A DNA stretch of 50,280 bases from Ruminococcus sp. (GTDB lineage: Bacteria; Bacillota; Clostridia; Oscillospirales; Ruminococcaceae), in contig JAGAQC010000061.1 of assembly GCA_017622925.1 (NCBI GenBank), positions 1 through 50,280 on the forward strand. Direction: 5' to 3'. Both the position numbers and the translations under genes were made by a program. The notes beneath the pieces are model-generated. The model ran no database searches. It was not told the origin of the DNA and saw only the letters and a list, made by a program, of their open reading frames with translations. This document shows, one piece after another, positions 41,677-49,769 of this stretch (within the stretch, counting starts at the first letter, position 1; the number at the start of each line of letters is the position of its first letter).

Positions 41677-42450
41677 ATGCTTTTAGCAGTAGATATAGGC
41701 AATACGAATATAGTTTTCGGCTGTGTGACCGATAACGACAAGATCGTTGTTTCCGAAAGGATTTCCACAAATCATAACGCAACCGCCGCAGAGTACGCGT
41801 CGCTTATCAAAAACATTCTCGAAATGAATGATTTTAAATGCAGCGATATTGACGACGCCGTAATGTCGTCGGTAGTGCCGTCAGTCACGAATACCGTCAA
41901 AACGGCGATACGAAAGCTTTTCGGGGTCGAGGCAATGACGGCGGGTCCGGGAGTGAAAACGGGTCTTAATATTCTTATAGATAACCCCAAACAGCTTGGC
42001 AGCGATCAGGCAGTAGACGCTGTTGCGGCTATAAATACATACCCTGCTCCGCTTATAATAATTGATATGGGTACGGCTACAACTATCTCGGTAATAGATA
42101 AAAATAAAAACTATCTCGGCGGACTTATTATGACGGGCATGGGAGTTGCCGCAGACGCTCTTATCAACCGTACCGCGCAGCTCCCTAAGATAGACTTTGA
42201 ACTGCCGCCTAATATTATCGGTCGAAATACCATAGACTGCATGAAAAGCGGCGCGCTCTATTCAAACGCCTGCGCCATAGACGGCATTATCGAACGTATA
42301 GAGGACGAACTTGGCGAACGTTGTACGGCAGTTGCTACGGGAGGTCTTTCCTCAACGGTAATTCCCCTTTGCAGAAAAAAAATACATATTGACAACGACC
42401 TGCTTATCCGAGGACTTACCATTATTTATCACAAGAATAAAAAGAAATAA
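41677..42450 (+). CDS. coaX: Type III pantothenate kinase
   Basis: The 257-residue enzyme phosphorylates pantothenate, the first step of CoA synthesis; type III enzymes are not feedback inhibited by CoA. MLLAVDIGNTNIVFG is the phosphate-1 motif; GPGVKTGL, DMGTATT and ATGGLSS are the other family motifs. GGAGG lies seven bases before the ATG at 41677. It is divergent from coaBC and followed by rmuC after 29 bp. Confidence 0.96.
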   Translation: MLLAVDIGNTNIVFGCVTDNDKIVVSERISTNHNATAAEYASLIKNILEMNDFKCSDIDDAVMSSVVPSVTNTVKTAIRKLFGVEAMTAGPGVKTGLNILIDNPKQLGSDQAVDAVAAINTYPAPLIIIDMGTATTISVIDKNKNYLGGLIMTGMGVAADALINRTAQLPKIDFELPPNIIGRNTIDCMKSGALYSNACAIDGIIERIEDELGERCTAVATGGLSSTVIPLCRKKIHIDNDLLIRGLTIIYHKNKKK

Positions 42451-42479
42451 ACAGTTATGCTTAACACGAAAGGGATCAA

Positions 42480-43760
42480 ATGGAAAAAATATTAATAATT
42501 TTAGCGGCGGTAAATCTGATACTTATCGCTTTCCTGATACTTCTTACGGCGAAAACCGCAGGCAGTCGGGGAACAAATAAAAAGGACATATCGGACATTC
42601 AAAAAAAACTGGAGCTTCTCGGAAAAACCGCCGAAACGCAGAACAGGATAACAATGGAACAATCCGTGCGAATGAGCGAATCGGTAGTCAGCCAAATATC
42701 GAACCTCGGCGGAGAACTGCGGCAGTCTCAGGAATCGCAGCAGAAAAAGTCCGTTGAAGCTCTGGAAAAAATCGAGTCTAATATGAAAGAGCTTGAAAGA
42801 AGCAGTCATGAAAGTCTCGAAAAGCTGCTGACCTCCAACGCCGAGAGCATGGAAAAGCTGCGCCGTGAAAACAGCGAAAGTCTTGACAAGATAAATCACG
42901 CCGTCAGCGAAAAACTTCAGAAAACGCTCGACGACCGTATTTCCCGTTCCTTTGAAACGGTCAACAAGAGACTTTCGGAGGTCTACGAGGGCTTGGGCGA
43001 AATGAAAGCCGTAGCTTCGGGAGTTTCCGATCTGAAAAAAGTCCTCTCCAATGTCAAGACGCGTGGAATCATGGGCGAAATACAGCTTGGCGCGATACTT
43101 TCAGAAATTCTCGCTCCCGAGCAGTACGCCGAGCAGACGGCAGTATTTCCAAATTCCAAAGAACGTGTGGACTTTGCCGTAAAGCTCCCCGGCAATGAGG
43201 AGGACGGCTGCGTGTTCCTCCCGATAGACTCAAAATTTCCGGGCGATACCTACGCGCGGCTTGTTTCCGCCTACGAAAACGGCGACCCTGCCGAGCTTAA
43301 ACTTGCAAGGACGGCTCTTGAAACCGAGATAAAACGCTGCGCAAAAAGTATTCGCGATAAATACATAAAACCGCCGTATACTACCGATTTTGCCGTACTT
43401 TTCCTGCCCTTCGAGGGACTGTACGCCGAGGTCGTAAATATGGGACTGGTGGAGCTTTTGCAGAGGGACTTCCGCATAAATATCGCAGGGCCGTCCACTA
43501 TGGCTGCAATGCTGAACAGTCTGCAAATGGGCTTCCGCACACTTGCTATCCAGAAAAAAAGCAGCGAGGTCTGGAAAATTCTCGAAAAAGCAAAAGCCGA
43601 GTTCAGCAACTTTGAAAGCGTGCTTGAATCCGCCCGAAACCGCCTCAGACTGGCGGATAAGGACCTTGAAGCTCTTATCGGCACACGTACCAATGCCATT
43701 AACCGCACTTTAAAAAATGTTACGCTGAATATCGACGCCGCAAACGACGACGTACAATAG
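42480..43760 (+). CDS. rmuC: RmuC family protein
   Basis: The 426-residue protein has an N-terminal membrane segment (about 3-22), a long coiled coil (about 40-175) and a C-terminal RmuC nuclease-like domain (about 180-400, with VDFAVKLPG, FLPIDSKFP, and PFEGLYAEV). RmuC limits recombination-dependent inversions; a nuclease role is predicted. AAAGGG precedes the start. It is probably cotranscribed with coaX and ends at 43774-43811. Confidence 0.92.
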   Translation: MEKILIILAAVNLILIAFLILLTAKTAGSRGTNKKDISDIQKKLELLGKTAETQNRITMEQSVRMSESVVSQISNLGGELRQSQESQQKKSVEALEKIESNMKELERSSHESLEKLLTSNAESMEKLRRENSESLDKINHAVSEKLQKTLDDRISRSFETVNKRLSEVYEGLGEMKAVASGVSDLKKVLSNVKTRGIMGEIQLGAILSEILAPEQYAEQTAVFPNSKERVDFAVKLPGNEEDGCVFLPIDSKFPGDTYARLVSAYENGDPAELKLARTALETEIKRCAKSIRDKYIKPPYTTDFAVLFLPFEGLYAEVVNMGLVELLQRDFRINIAGPSTMAAMLNSLQMGFRTLAIQKKSSEVWKILEKAKAEFSNFESVLESARNRLRLADKDLEALIGTRTNAINRTLKNVTLNIDAANDDVQ

Positions 43761-43773
43761 CAAACAATAATAT

Positions 43774-43811
43774 AAAAAACAGCCGTGGAAAATCTCCTCG
43801 GCTGTTTTCTT
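43774..43811 (+). terminator. Terminator of coaX-rmuC
   Basis: AAAACAGCCG pairs with CGGCTGTTTT around a TGGAAAATCTCCT loop. The same hairpin, with one base changed, is at 45914-45953. Confidence 0.85.
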
Positions 43812-43930
43812 AAACCTCTATTTGAAGAAAACAACGGTATTCCTGTTTATAACAGCTCAACTTAAACTCCCCAAAAATTGCGAACATTACGTTTAACATC
43901 ACAAAATTAACGTACAACGTAAAAAAATAG

Positions 43931-43959
43931 TTGACAAACGTATCTTTTTGTGATATAAT
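43931..43959 (+). promoter_or_regulatory. Consensus promoter of the DUF2975/XRE operon
   Basis: -35 TTGACA (43931-43936), 17 bp, -10 TATAAT (43954-43959). ACAACGTA occurs just upstream (about 43915) and again downstream (43974-43981), a possible operator pair for the XRE protein of the operon. Nothing else stands out in the 263-bp gap. Confidence 0.85.
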
Positions 43960-44023
43960 GTGTTTATCAAAGGACAACGTATTGATCTTTTGAATAATTA
44001 ATTTTCAAATTGGGGTGTTTTTA

Positions 44024-45040
44024 ATGAAAAACAAAGAAAAAATTGATAAGGCTCTTCCGCTCATTTGGATAGCCGGATTCGCTGTATCAGCATTAATGAT
44101 CGTGGTCTCTCTTATCCTTTCGATAAGACTGGGAATGATTCGTTTGATCGACGGAGCATTCTTCGGACTAATTAATGTGGCATTCTTCGCATTGCTTGCG
44201 GGATTCTTTTCAAAAATGCGTAAGGTTTTCGCCGATATGAAAAACGGCAAAACTCTTATTGAAAGCATTTTTCCACACTTGACCTTGATCCTGACAGCTT
44301 TTATCGGCGGAGTTGAATTACGAATTCTGAGTCAGGGGTTATTGAATACATATCAATTGTATTTCAACTTTGTGCAGGATAGTTCGCTTTCAATCTGGAA
44401 ATGTACGGAGTTCTCAGACAATGTTGTTACTGTTTTATACACATTCGGTGTAATTCTTTCAGCATTTGAGCTGTTTCGGATTTTCCGCGGTCGTGACCGT
44501 GATGAGGTTCTTGGAATAAGTTCATTGGAAATGCGTGCGAAAGTTGCCGGAAGAATTTGTGCTTTTCTCAATATTTTGCTTGGATTCAGTATTATCATCT
44601 GTTTGACTTACTTAGTATTTTTTATAATTAGCATTTCAAAGGACTTATCTTACCTTTCAACATATTTTATTGTAAACATTGCCGCTGATCTGTTCCGGTA
44701 TATTTTGGTATTTTCAGCAATATTCCTTATAATGGGTATTATGCGTCATGTTAAAAAAGATACGCCGTTTGCTCTTGAATGCGCACCAAAACTTCGGTTT
44801 CTCGGCATTTTATACGGCGTATACTTTGTTTTTGATCCTGCCGCTTCACTTATCGGGCAAATTATCCGTAACAATCAGCTTGCACAGGGAGAACCAACTT
44901 CCATTCTTTCATCAATAGGAAATAATATCAGTTTATCAATTTCACCCGTAAACCTGATCATCTGCATTATTCTGCTTGTTCTTGCCAATATTTTCAGCCA
45001 CGCCTCAGAATTGCAGAAACAGTCGGACGAAACTTTATAA
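44024..45040 (+). CDS. Polytopic membrane protein, DUF2975-like
   Basis: The 338-residue protein has about eight hydrophobic segments. The second half resembles DUF2975 membrane proteins (a KLRFLGILYGVYF segment, then LANIFSHASELQKQSDETL at the end), which typically stand beside small YozG-like XRE regulators, as here. The first half may be a duplicated or additional membrane domain. The ATG at 44024 is used (GGGGTG upstream); GTG at 44015 is less likely. Function unknown. Confidence 0.7.
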   Translation: MKNKEKIDKALPLIWIAGFAVSALMIVVSLILSIRLGMIRLIDGAFFGLINVAFFALLAGFFSKMRKVFADMKNGKTLIESIFPHLTLILTAFIGGVELRILSQGLLNTYQLYFNFVQDSSLSIWKCTEFSDNVVTVLYTFGVILSAFELFRIFRGRDRDEVLGISSLEMRAKVAGRICAFLNILLGFSIIICLTYLVFFIISISKDLSYLSTYFIVNIAADLFRYILVFSAIFLIMGIMRHVKKDTPFALECAPKLRFLGILYGVYFVFDPAASLIGQIIRNNQLAQGEPTSILSSIGNNISLSISPVNLIICIILLVLANIFSHASELQKQSDETL

Positions 45041-45052
45041 GGAGGAAAAATC

Positions 45053-45649
45053 ATGACCAAACTACAAAAATCAGCTTCTTTTTCCAAAAAAGCCGTAACC
45101 ATATTATTTGTTCTTTTCAGTATCGTAACTTTATGGCATATGCTTATGGTTATGATCGGCATTATGGCGTCAAATGCAAAAGAAGGCTCTAAACTTGCCG
45201 ACGGCATTATTGATTTGGGATTTTATCAGTTTTACTTTTCAAACGGTGAAGAAAATAATGTTTTTTCCTTGATCGGAGTGCTGTTTCTCAGAGCTTTGCA
45301 GTTTTCAGTAACATTCGTTGGATTCAAGCTTCTCAAAAAGATTTTAGATGAACAGATCGGCGGAGAATACTTTTCCGACAAAGTTATCCACGGCTTTCAG
45401 AATATCGGCTTACTGATGATAGGATACAATGCGTTTACTCCGCTTATTTCAAAATTTGTTCAGTATATATGCAAAATGGCTGCATATACCAACGAATTCT
45501 GGATAATAAACGGTACAAGCATTTCTGTCGAATGGAATCCGTTTCCAAAAGGCGTAAGCTGGATGCTTTTCGGATTTATGCTCCTTGCTGTCAGCACGTT
45601 TTTCAAGCGTGGTGCAGTATTACAGCAGGAAGACGACGGAATGATATAA
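45053..45649 (+). CDS. Four-helix membrane protein, DUF2975-like
   Basis: The 198-residue protein has four hydrophobic segments (about 14-38, 73-92, 120-140 and 168-186) and the GGEYFSDKVIHGFQNIG stretch that matches the region between helices 2 and 3 of DUF2975 proteins. AAGGAGG stands before the start. It is the second gene of a three-gene operon and is followed by the XRE gene after 10 bp. Confidence 0.7.
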   Translation: MTKLQKSASFSKKAVTILFVLFSIVTLWHMLMVMIGIMASNAKEGSKLADGIIDLGFYQFYFSNGEENNVFSLIGVLFLRALQFSVTFVGFKLLKKILDEQIGGEYFSDKVIHGFQNIGLLMIGYNAFTPLISKFVQYICKMAAYTNEFWIINGTSISVEWNPFPKGVSWMLFGFMLLAVSTFFKRGAVLQQEDDGMI

Positions 45650-45659
45650 GGTACAAGAT

Positions 45660-45884
45660 ATGGCAATTATACTGCGTCTTGATCGTGTTATGGCAGATCG
45701 TAAAATGTCGCTGAATGAACTGGCAGCCAAAGTCGGTATCGCAAATGTCAATCTCTCAAAGCTGAAAAACGGTAAAGTAACTGCAATTCGTTTTTCCACA
45801 TTAAACTCTATTTGCGAAGTCCTCAAATGTCAGCCCGGCGATATTCTTGAATTTAAAAGCGATATTGATGAGGAGAATAAATAG
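45660..45884 (+). CDS. Small XRE-family regulator (YozG-like)
   Basis: The 74-residue protein is almost entirely one helix-turn-helix domain (MSLNELAAKVGIANVNLSKLKNGK, then RFSTLNSICEVLKCQPGDILEF). Such single-domain regulators pair with DUF2975 membrane proteins and probably control their own operon. It ends 30 bp before a bidirectional terminator shared with the cellulase gene. Confidence 0.88.
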   Translation: MAIILRLDRVMADRKMSLNELAAKVGIANVNLSKLKNGKVTAIRFSTLNSICEVLKCQPGDILEFKSDIDEENK

Positions 45885-45913
45885 ACAAAAAATTGAACCC
45901 AAAAAGTCAGACT

Positions 45914-45953
45914 AAAAAAACAGCCGCGGAAAATCTCCTCGGCTGTTTTAATA
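45914..45953. terminator. Bidirectional terminator between the XRE gene and the GH9 gene
   Basis: AAAACAGCCG (45917-45926) pairs with CGGCTGTTTT (45940-45949). A- and T-runs lie on both sides. Confidence 0.85.
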
Positions 45954-45954
45954 T

Positions 45955-48699
45955 TTATTCGGTTAAAGGCAGCTTGGTTACTATCTTTGCGTCAAGCTTC
46001 TGAATTGCAAGCGCATCGCTCGTCTTAACACCGTCGCCGACGTTGCAGCAATCGGCGTTAATTGCGCCCTGCTTTGAAAGCCCGTACTTATCGGGATTTC
46101 CCAAAGCCTGAAGAATTGCCGTTGAATCTGCAATAGTTACCGTACCGTCGCAGTTCGCATCGCCGACAAGCTTAGTTCCGTCAGAACCGCCTGTAGGATC
46201 TTCCGCAGACGTTCCGTCAGGCTCAACGCCCCAAACGAGCTTATCGTCCGCATAAAGCGTGATCTTATCGGTAATTGCGGCTGCATCGTTGTCGTCCTCA
46301 AAGCTTACAAGATCGCCGTAGCTGTAGTCGTTTGACGAATCCCATACAGTGTCGAAAGTCTCGGGGTGCATCTTATTAAGCAGACCGAACTGATAAACAC
46401 GGCTGCCGTAGAAGTCGCAGTTCTGCCATGAAATTTCAATGTAATAATTTCCCTTATCATCGTACTTTACAGGCTCGGAGATAAGCGCCTGATTCTTTCC
46501 GTCCGTAAAGCTTTTCTCCTGATCGTAGTCGATACGTGTCTCGATAAAGCTGATGTCCTCGCCCTTTTCAAGCTGTTCGCCGATGTTGAAATAGTATCTT
46601 GCTTTAAGATTGCTTTCAAATTTAGGCGGATCGACTGTTCTGTTGTGAACGACTATTTTTATCTGAATGCCTGCGTCTGTCTCCTGAGATTTTCCTCCCG
46701 AGATGTAAAGACCTGTGGGGAGCGGATCGCCGTTCTCGTCTACCTGATCGTAGCCGATAGCGTTCTCGGACATATTGAAATCGGGTATCACATAGTTCTT
46801 ATCCTCAAGCTCCTTGCCCTTTGCGCCGAAGTAGTGGTAAAGACCTGCAAGGTCTCCGCAGATCGCAGCGTTGTAGTCGTCCGTAACCTCGTTGTAGATG
46901 TAATCCTTGGTGATGTCCGAATGGAAATCGTCCAGATCGGGACCGCCTACGAGCGCGCCCCAGAGAGTGTGAACCTGAGTTATGGGGTCTTCCATGCTCT
47001 GCGTAGGCGAACAGTGGGAAGAACGGTGGTGCGGCTGAGAAGCAAAGTTGCTTTCATATCCTACCATATAGGCGTAGCCCATGGGATTGTCGCCGAGGAT
47101 ATATTCCATTTGATCCTTAGCCCAGTTTGCAAAGATGAGATCGCCTGTTTCCTTAGCGTAAACCATAGCCTGCAAGCCTGCGGCGGTATTATAACGCGCG
47201 CTTCCGTAGCCTGCTACGACTGCGTAACCCTCGGGGGACTTTGCAATGAAGTTTCCGCCGTTTTCCGGCAGATCAGGAATTGTGGCAGGGTCGATAGGCT
47301 GATTCCAGATAAGATCGTCCATGCCGAAATACTTGTGTGTCGATGTGGGAACGTAGTAGTTCGCAGTTTTGGCTGTTTCCTCGTCAACTCCCGACCAAAA
47401 TTCCAGATTCCAACGGAAGATGTACCAGTCACGAGCCGTATTTGTGACAGGAGCAAGCTTTGCAAAAACTCCGCCCCATACGGTGTCCCAACAGTGTACC
47501 CAAATGTTCTGCCAGCAGTTGCCCGTATCGGTCATGATACGCTTCAGATAGCCGACATAAGGGTGCGCGCCCTTGTCGTTGGTGGTATTCTCGTCAACAG
47601 CGATGATGTCGTTGATATAGTCGTAATTGTCGGTGCAGTAGTACAGCCATACAGCCGCCCATGCAAGCTCGTCATAGTCGTAGCTGGAGGTGTAGAAGCC
47701 GCCGTCATATCCGAGACTTGTTGCTGTAGGCGTTGTGCCGGGTTCCCATTCTTCAGTGTGGGTCTCAACGGCGAATTCGTAGAGAGCAAGGGCGTATTTC
47801 AAGCATTTTTCGGCATATTCGGGATCGCTTTCCTTGAAGTTGAGGTAGTTTACCGCCAACGATGCCGCCGCTCCGGCGCACTGGTCGGAGGCAGGCATTT
47901 CCCTTGTAGCGAAGTAGGCGGGACGCTTTACTCCGCATGAAGAAGACGCAACGTATGTGCCGTCAACCTGCAATTCGGGCGGACACCAGTAGTTGTGGTC
48001 GTTGTTTCCCTCGCCCACCTGATAGCAGTAGGCAACGACCTTTCCGTCGTCGTCAAGGTAAGTGACCTTCATGAAGTAGTCGTTTATCCAGCGCAGCTCG
48101 TCCTCAACGTGCTTGTCAAGACCAAGCTCCTTGTAAGATTCGGGGAACTCGTAATAGCCCCAGCCGAGAGTTGAAGCGGAGTAGCTTCCGGGGAGACCGA
48201 ATTTTACGTGGTCGCCTGCATCGTGCCAACCGCCTGTCAGGTCGAGAGTGCCGTTGCCGTCGGGATCGAGGTACTTGCGGTTTTCCTCGATAAACTTATT
48301 CGACATATTAACGCCCTCGTAGAGACCCTCCGCAGAGCTTGAACCGCCGTCGCCCTCGCCGTCGTAGTTGCCGAGACCGTCGTCCTTGCCGTCGTCTTCT
48401 CCGCCGTCGCCTTTGTTTACAGTAGGCATGGGATCCATAGGTTTAAGGGGTATCTCGGCGTCCTTGACGTGGCAATCCGCACGCCATGAATAATATCCGT
48501 CCTCCGCAACCTCATCGCCGCACTTGTTAGCGTCGTAAAAGCACAGTCCGAGCTGGAGCGCTTCGGCGAAATTCTGGTAATTATTCGGCTTGTCGGGAGT
48601 AATTACGGCGGCGTTCGAGAATCCCGGAACGCACGACATAAGCACAGCAGCCGCCGAAACAGCCGCCGCAGACCTGCTTAACAGCTTTGATTTCTTCAT
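45955..48699 (-). CDS. Secreted GH9 cellulase with CBM3-like module and dockerin
   Basis: The 914-residue protein has a signal peptide (about 1-30). The GH9 catalytic domain (about 40-630) has the catalytic aspartates in GGWHDAGDHVKFG (Asp160, Asp163), the QPHHRSSHCSP motif, and the acid Glu604 in NEVTDDYNAA. A CBM3c-like module follows (about 645-800), typical of processive endoglucanases. The dockerin is at about 845-910 (GDANCDGTVTIADSTAIL and a second loop in GDGVKTSDALAI). An acidic glycine-rich insert (about 96-122) sits before the catalytic aspartates. It should cleave cellulose processively from a cellulosome. AAAGGA precedes the start. A mobile-like repeat is inserted 44 bp upstream of the start. 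Confidence 0.95.
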   Translation of the reverse strand: MKKSKLLSRSAAAVSAAAVLMSCVPGFSNAAVITPDKPNNYQNFAEALQLGLCFYDANKCGDEVAEDGYYSWRADCHVKDAEIPLKPMDPMPTVNKGDGGEDDGKDDGLGNYDGEGDGGSSSAEGLYEGVNMSNKFIEENRKYLDPDGNGTLDLTGGWHDAGDHVKFGLPGSYSASTLGWGYYEFPESYKELGLDKHVEDELRWINDYFMKVTYLDDDGKVVAYCYQVGEGNNDHNYWCPPELQVDGTYVASSSCGVKRPAYFATREMPASDQCAGAAASLAVNYLNFKESDPEYAEKCLKYALALYEFAVETHTEEWEPGTTPTATSLGYDGGFYTSSYDYDELAWAAVWLYYCTDNYDYINDIIAVDENTTNDKGAHPYVGYLKRIMTDTGNCWQNIWVHCWDTVWGGVFAKLAPVTNTARDWYIFRWNLEFWSGVDEETAKTANYYVPTSTHKYFGMDDLIWNQPIDPATIPDLPENGGNFIAKSPEGYAVVAGYGSARYNTAAGLQAMVYAKETGDLIFANWAKDQMEYILGDNPMGYAYMVGYESNFASQPHHRSSHCSPTQSMEDPITQVHTLWGALVGGPDLDDFHSDITKDYIYNEVTDDYNAAICGDLAGLYHYFGAKGKELEDKNYVIPDFNMSENAIGYDQVDENGDPLPTGLYISGGKSQETDAGIQIKIVVHNRTVDPPKFESNLKARYYFNIGEQLEKGEDISFIETRIDYDQEKSFTDGKNQALISEPVKYDDKGNYYIEISWQNCDFYGSRVYQFGLLNKMHPETFDTVWDSSNDYSYGDLVSFEDDNDAAAITDKITLYADDKLVWGVEPDGTSAEDPTGGSDGTKLVGDANCDGTVTIADSTAILQALGNPDKYGLSKQGAINADCCNVGDGVKTSDALAIQKLDAKIVTKLPLTE

Positions 48700-48742
48700 A
48701 AGTAATTCCTTTCCGGACGAAAACGTCCATTTATTTCTGAAT

Positions 48743-49024
48743 CACTATCCATAACCTAAGTGGGGGACTCTGGCTAACCGCCCCGTACCCTCTGTCACTT
48801 CGTGACATCTCCCTACACTGTAGGGAGTCACCCCACACCCCCTGCCAAAGGGGTGACCCCTTTGGAATCTCTGTTGTCGTAAATTCTCCTGCATAAAGCC
48901 TGCCACATAAATTATAATCCATATTTTTATAGCTTTATGCAGGAGAATTTACGATATAGTCTCCAAAAAGTTACCTCTCTGACAAAGAATGCAGAAAAAC
49001 AATATCCCACTGAGTTATAGACAA
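48743..49024 (-). mobile_element. Dispersed structured repeat R1, copy 4 (282 bp, flanked by 12-bp direct repeats)
   Basis: TTATTTCTGAAT occurs at 48731-48742 and 49025-49036 and brackets exactly 282 bp, the same length as copy 2 but in the opposite orientation. The outer arms are 48744-48763 with 49005-49022 (ATAAC..AGTGGG type). The inner inverted repeat, 48878-48899 with 48932-48953, is perfect over 22 bp. The CCAAAGGGG, CTCCCTACA and TGTCAC hairpins are as in copy 2. It accounts for nearly all of the gap 48700-49035; the rest is a GGACG/CGTCC hairpin at 48715-48728 in the GH9 leader. Confidence 0.88.
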
Positions 49025-49035
49025 TTATTTCTGAA

Positions 49036-49335
49036 TTATAAAAGTCCTTTTTCTTTAAGCCTGTCGAAAACTATATTATATCCGTCGCTGCCGTCCTGCA
49101 AAGAACGGTTTACACGGCTTATTGTCGCGGTACTTGCTCCCGTTTCGGAAACGATGCTGTTGTATACGCGATGCTCGTCAAGAAGCCTTGCAACGTGGAA
49201 ACGCTGAGCAAAGGATTTTAATTCTATAGTCGTACAGAGGTCAACAAAAAACTTGTAGCAGTCGTCAACAGTTTCAAGCGTAAGGATAGCTTCAAAAAGC
49301 TTATCCATATTTTCGGATCTTATCTTTTCGTTCAT
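49036..49335 (-). CDS. yerC: YerC/TrpR-like transcriptional regulator
   Basis: The 99-residue protein matches the YerC/YecD group of the TrpR superfamily: KLFEAILTLETVDDCYKFFVDLCT at the start, and a helix-turn-helix in LKSFAQRFHVARLLDE...IVSETGASTATISRVNRSL. The regulated genes are unknown. GGGAG stands about ten bases upstream. Its promoter carries a palindrome in the spacer. It reads towards the GH9 gene. Confidence 0.9.
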   Translation of the reverse strand: MNEKIRSENMDKLFEAILTLETVDDCYKFFVDLCTTIELKSFAQRFHVARLLDEHRVYNSIVSETGASTATISRVNRSLQDGSDGYNIVFDRLKEKGLL

Positions 49336-49381
49336 TTATATATAGCTCCCATCTGCCGAACGGCAAAATTTCCATACAACC

Positions 49382-49410
49382 ATTTTATCACATTAATGTG
49401 AAAAAGTAAA
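49382..49410 (-). promoter_or_regulatory. Promoter of yerC with a palindromic operator in the spacer
   Basis: On the minus strand -35 TTTACT (49405-49410), 17 bp, -10 TAAAAT (49382-49387). The perfect palindrome TCACATTAATGTGA (49388-49401) fills the spacer next to the -10, an ideal repressor site. Confidence 0.65.
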
Positions 49411-49573
49411 GAGCTTTTAAATATTTTTTTACTTCACCTACTGTATATCATATCACAAAATAAACAATTTGTAAATAGAAAATATGAATTTTTTGTAAAA
49501 TCGTGAAATTATACAAAGCAGTATATGCCGTTATGTGAATTTTAACAATAGACCTATTCAATTAAGTATAAAG
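49411..49573. other. AT-rich intergenic stretch
   Basis: Very AT-rich and without a credible reading frame. Together with the terminator and palindrome up to 49769 it separates yerC from rnpB. Confidence 0.5.
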
Positions 49574-49600
49574 CAAAAAAGGAGAACCTGAGTTCTCCCT
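49574..49600 (-). terminator. Terminator downstream of rnpB
   Basis: GGAGAAC (49581-49587) pairs with GTTCTCC (49592-49598). TTTTTT follows on the minus strand. Confidence 0.75.
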
Positions 49601-49603
49601 CTT

Positions 49604-49766
49604 AGAGCCTGTTTAGTATCTCGGCGTGTGCGGATTTTCGAGCATAAATTTGTCGAGTACAAGGCGAAAAAGCGAAAGCATACTTGATGTATGGTGAGCT
49701 TTTTCAACGCAGTAATCGGCAAGTTTTGCCGAAAAGACGTGCGCGATGAGATATTAAGCAGGTTCT
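49604..49766. repeat. Long imperfect palindrome (family P), copy B
   Basis: Arms 49604-49626 and 49743-49766 (AGAGCCTG... with CAGGTTCT) pair at about four positions in five, and pairing continues inward in blocks such as GAAAAAGC/GCTTTTTC around 49666-49705. The apex has GAAAGCATACTTG then TGTATGGTGAG, as in copy A. It sits between the 3' end of rnpB and its terminator. Confidence 0.75.
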
Positions 49767-49769
49767 TAA

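Noticed and set aside
46645-47940. 431-codon plus-strand open frame opposite the GH9 gene
   Set aside because: It is an antisense shadow of strongly supported GH9 coding sequence, with no ribosome site and a low-quality composition.
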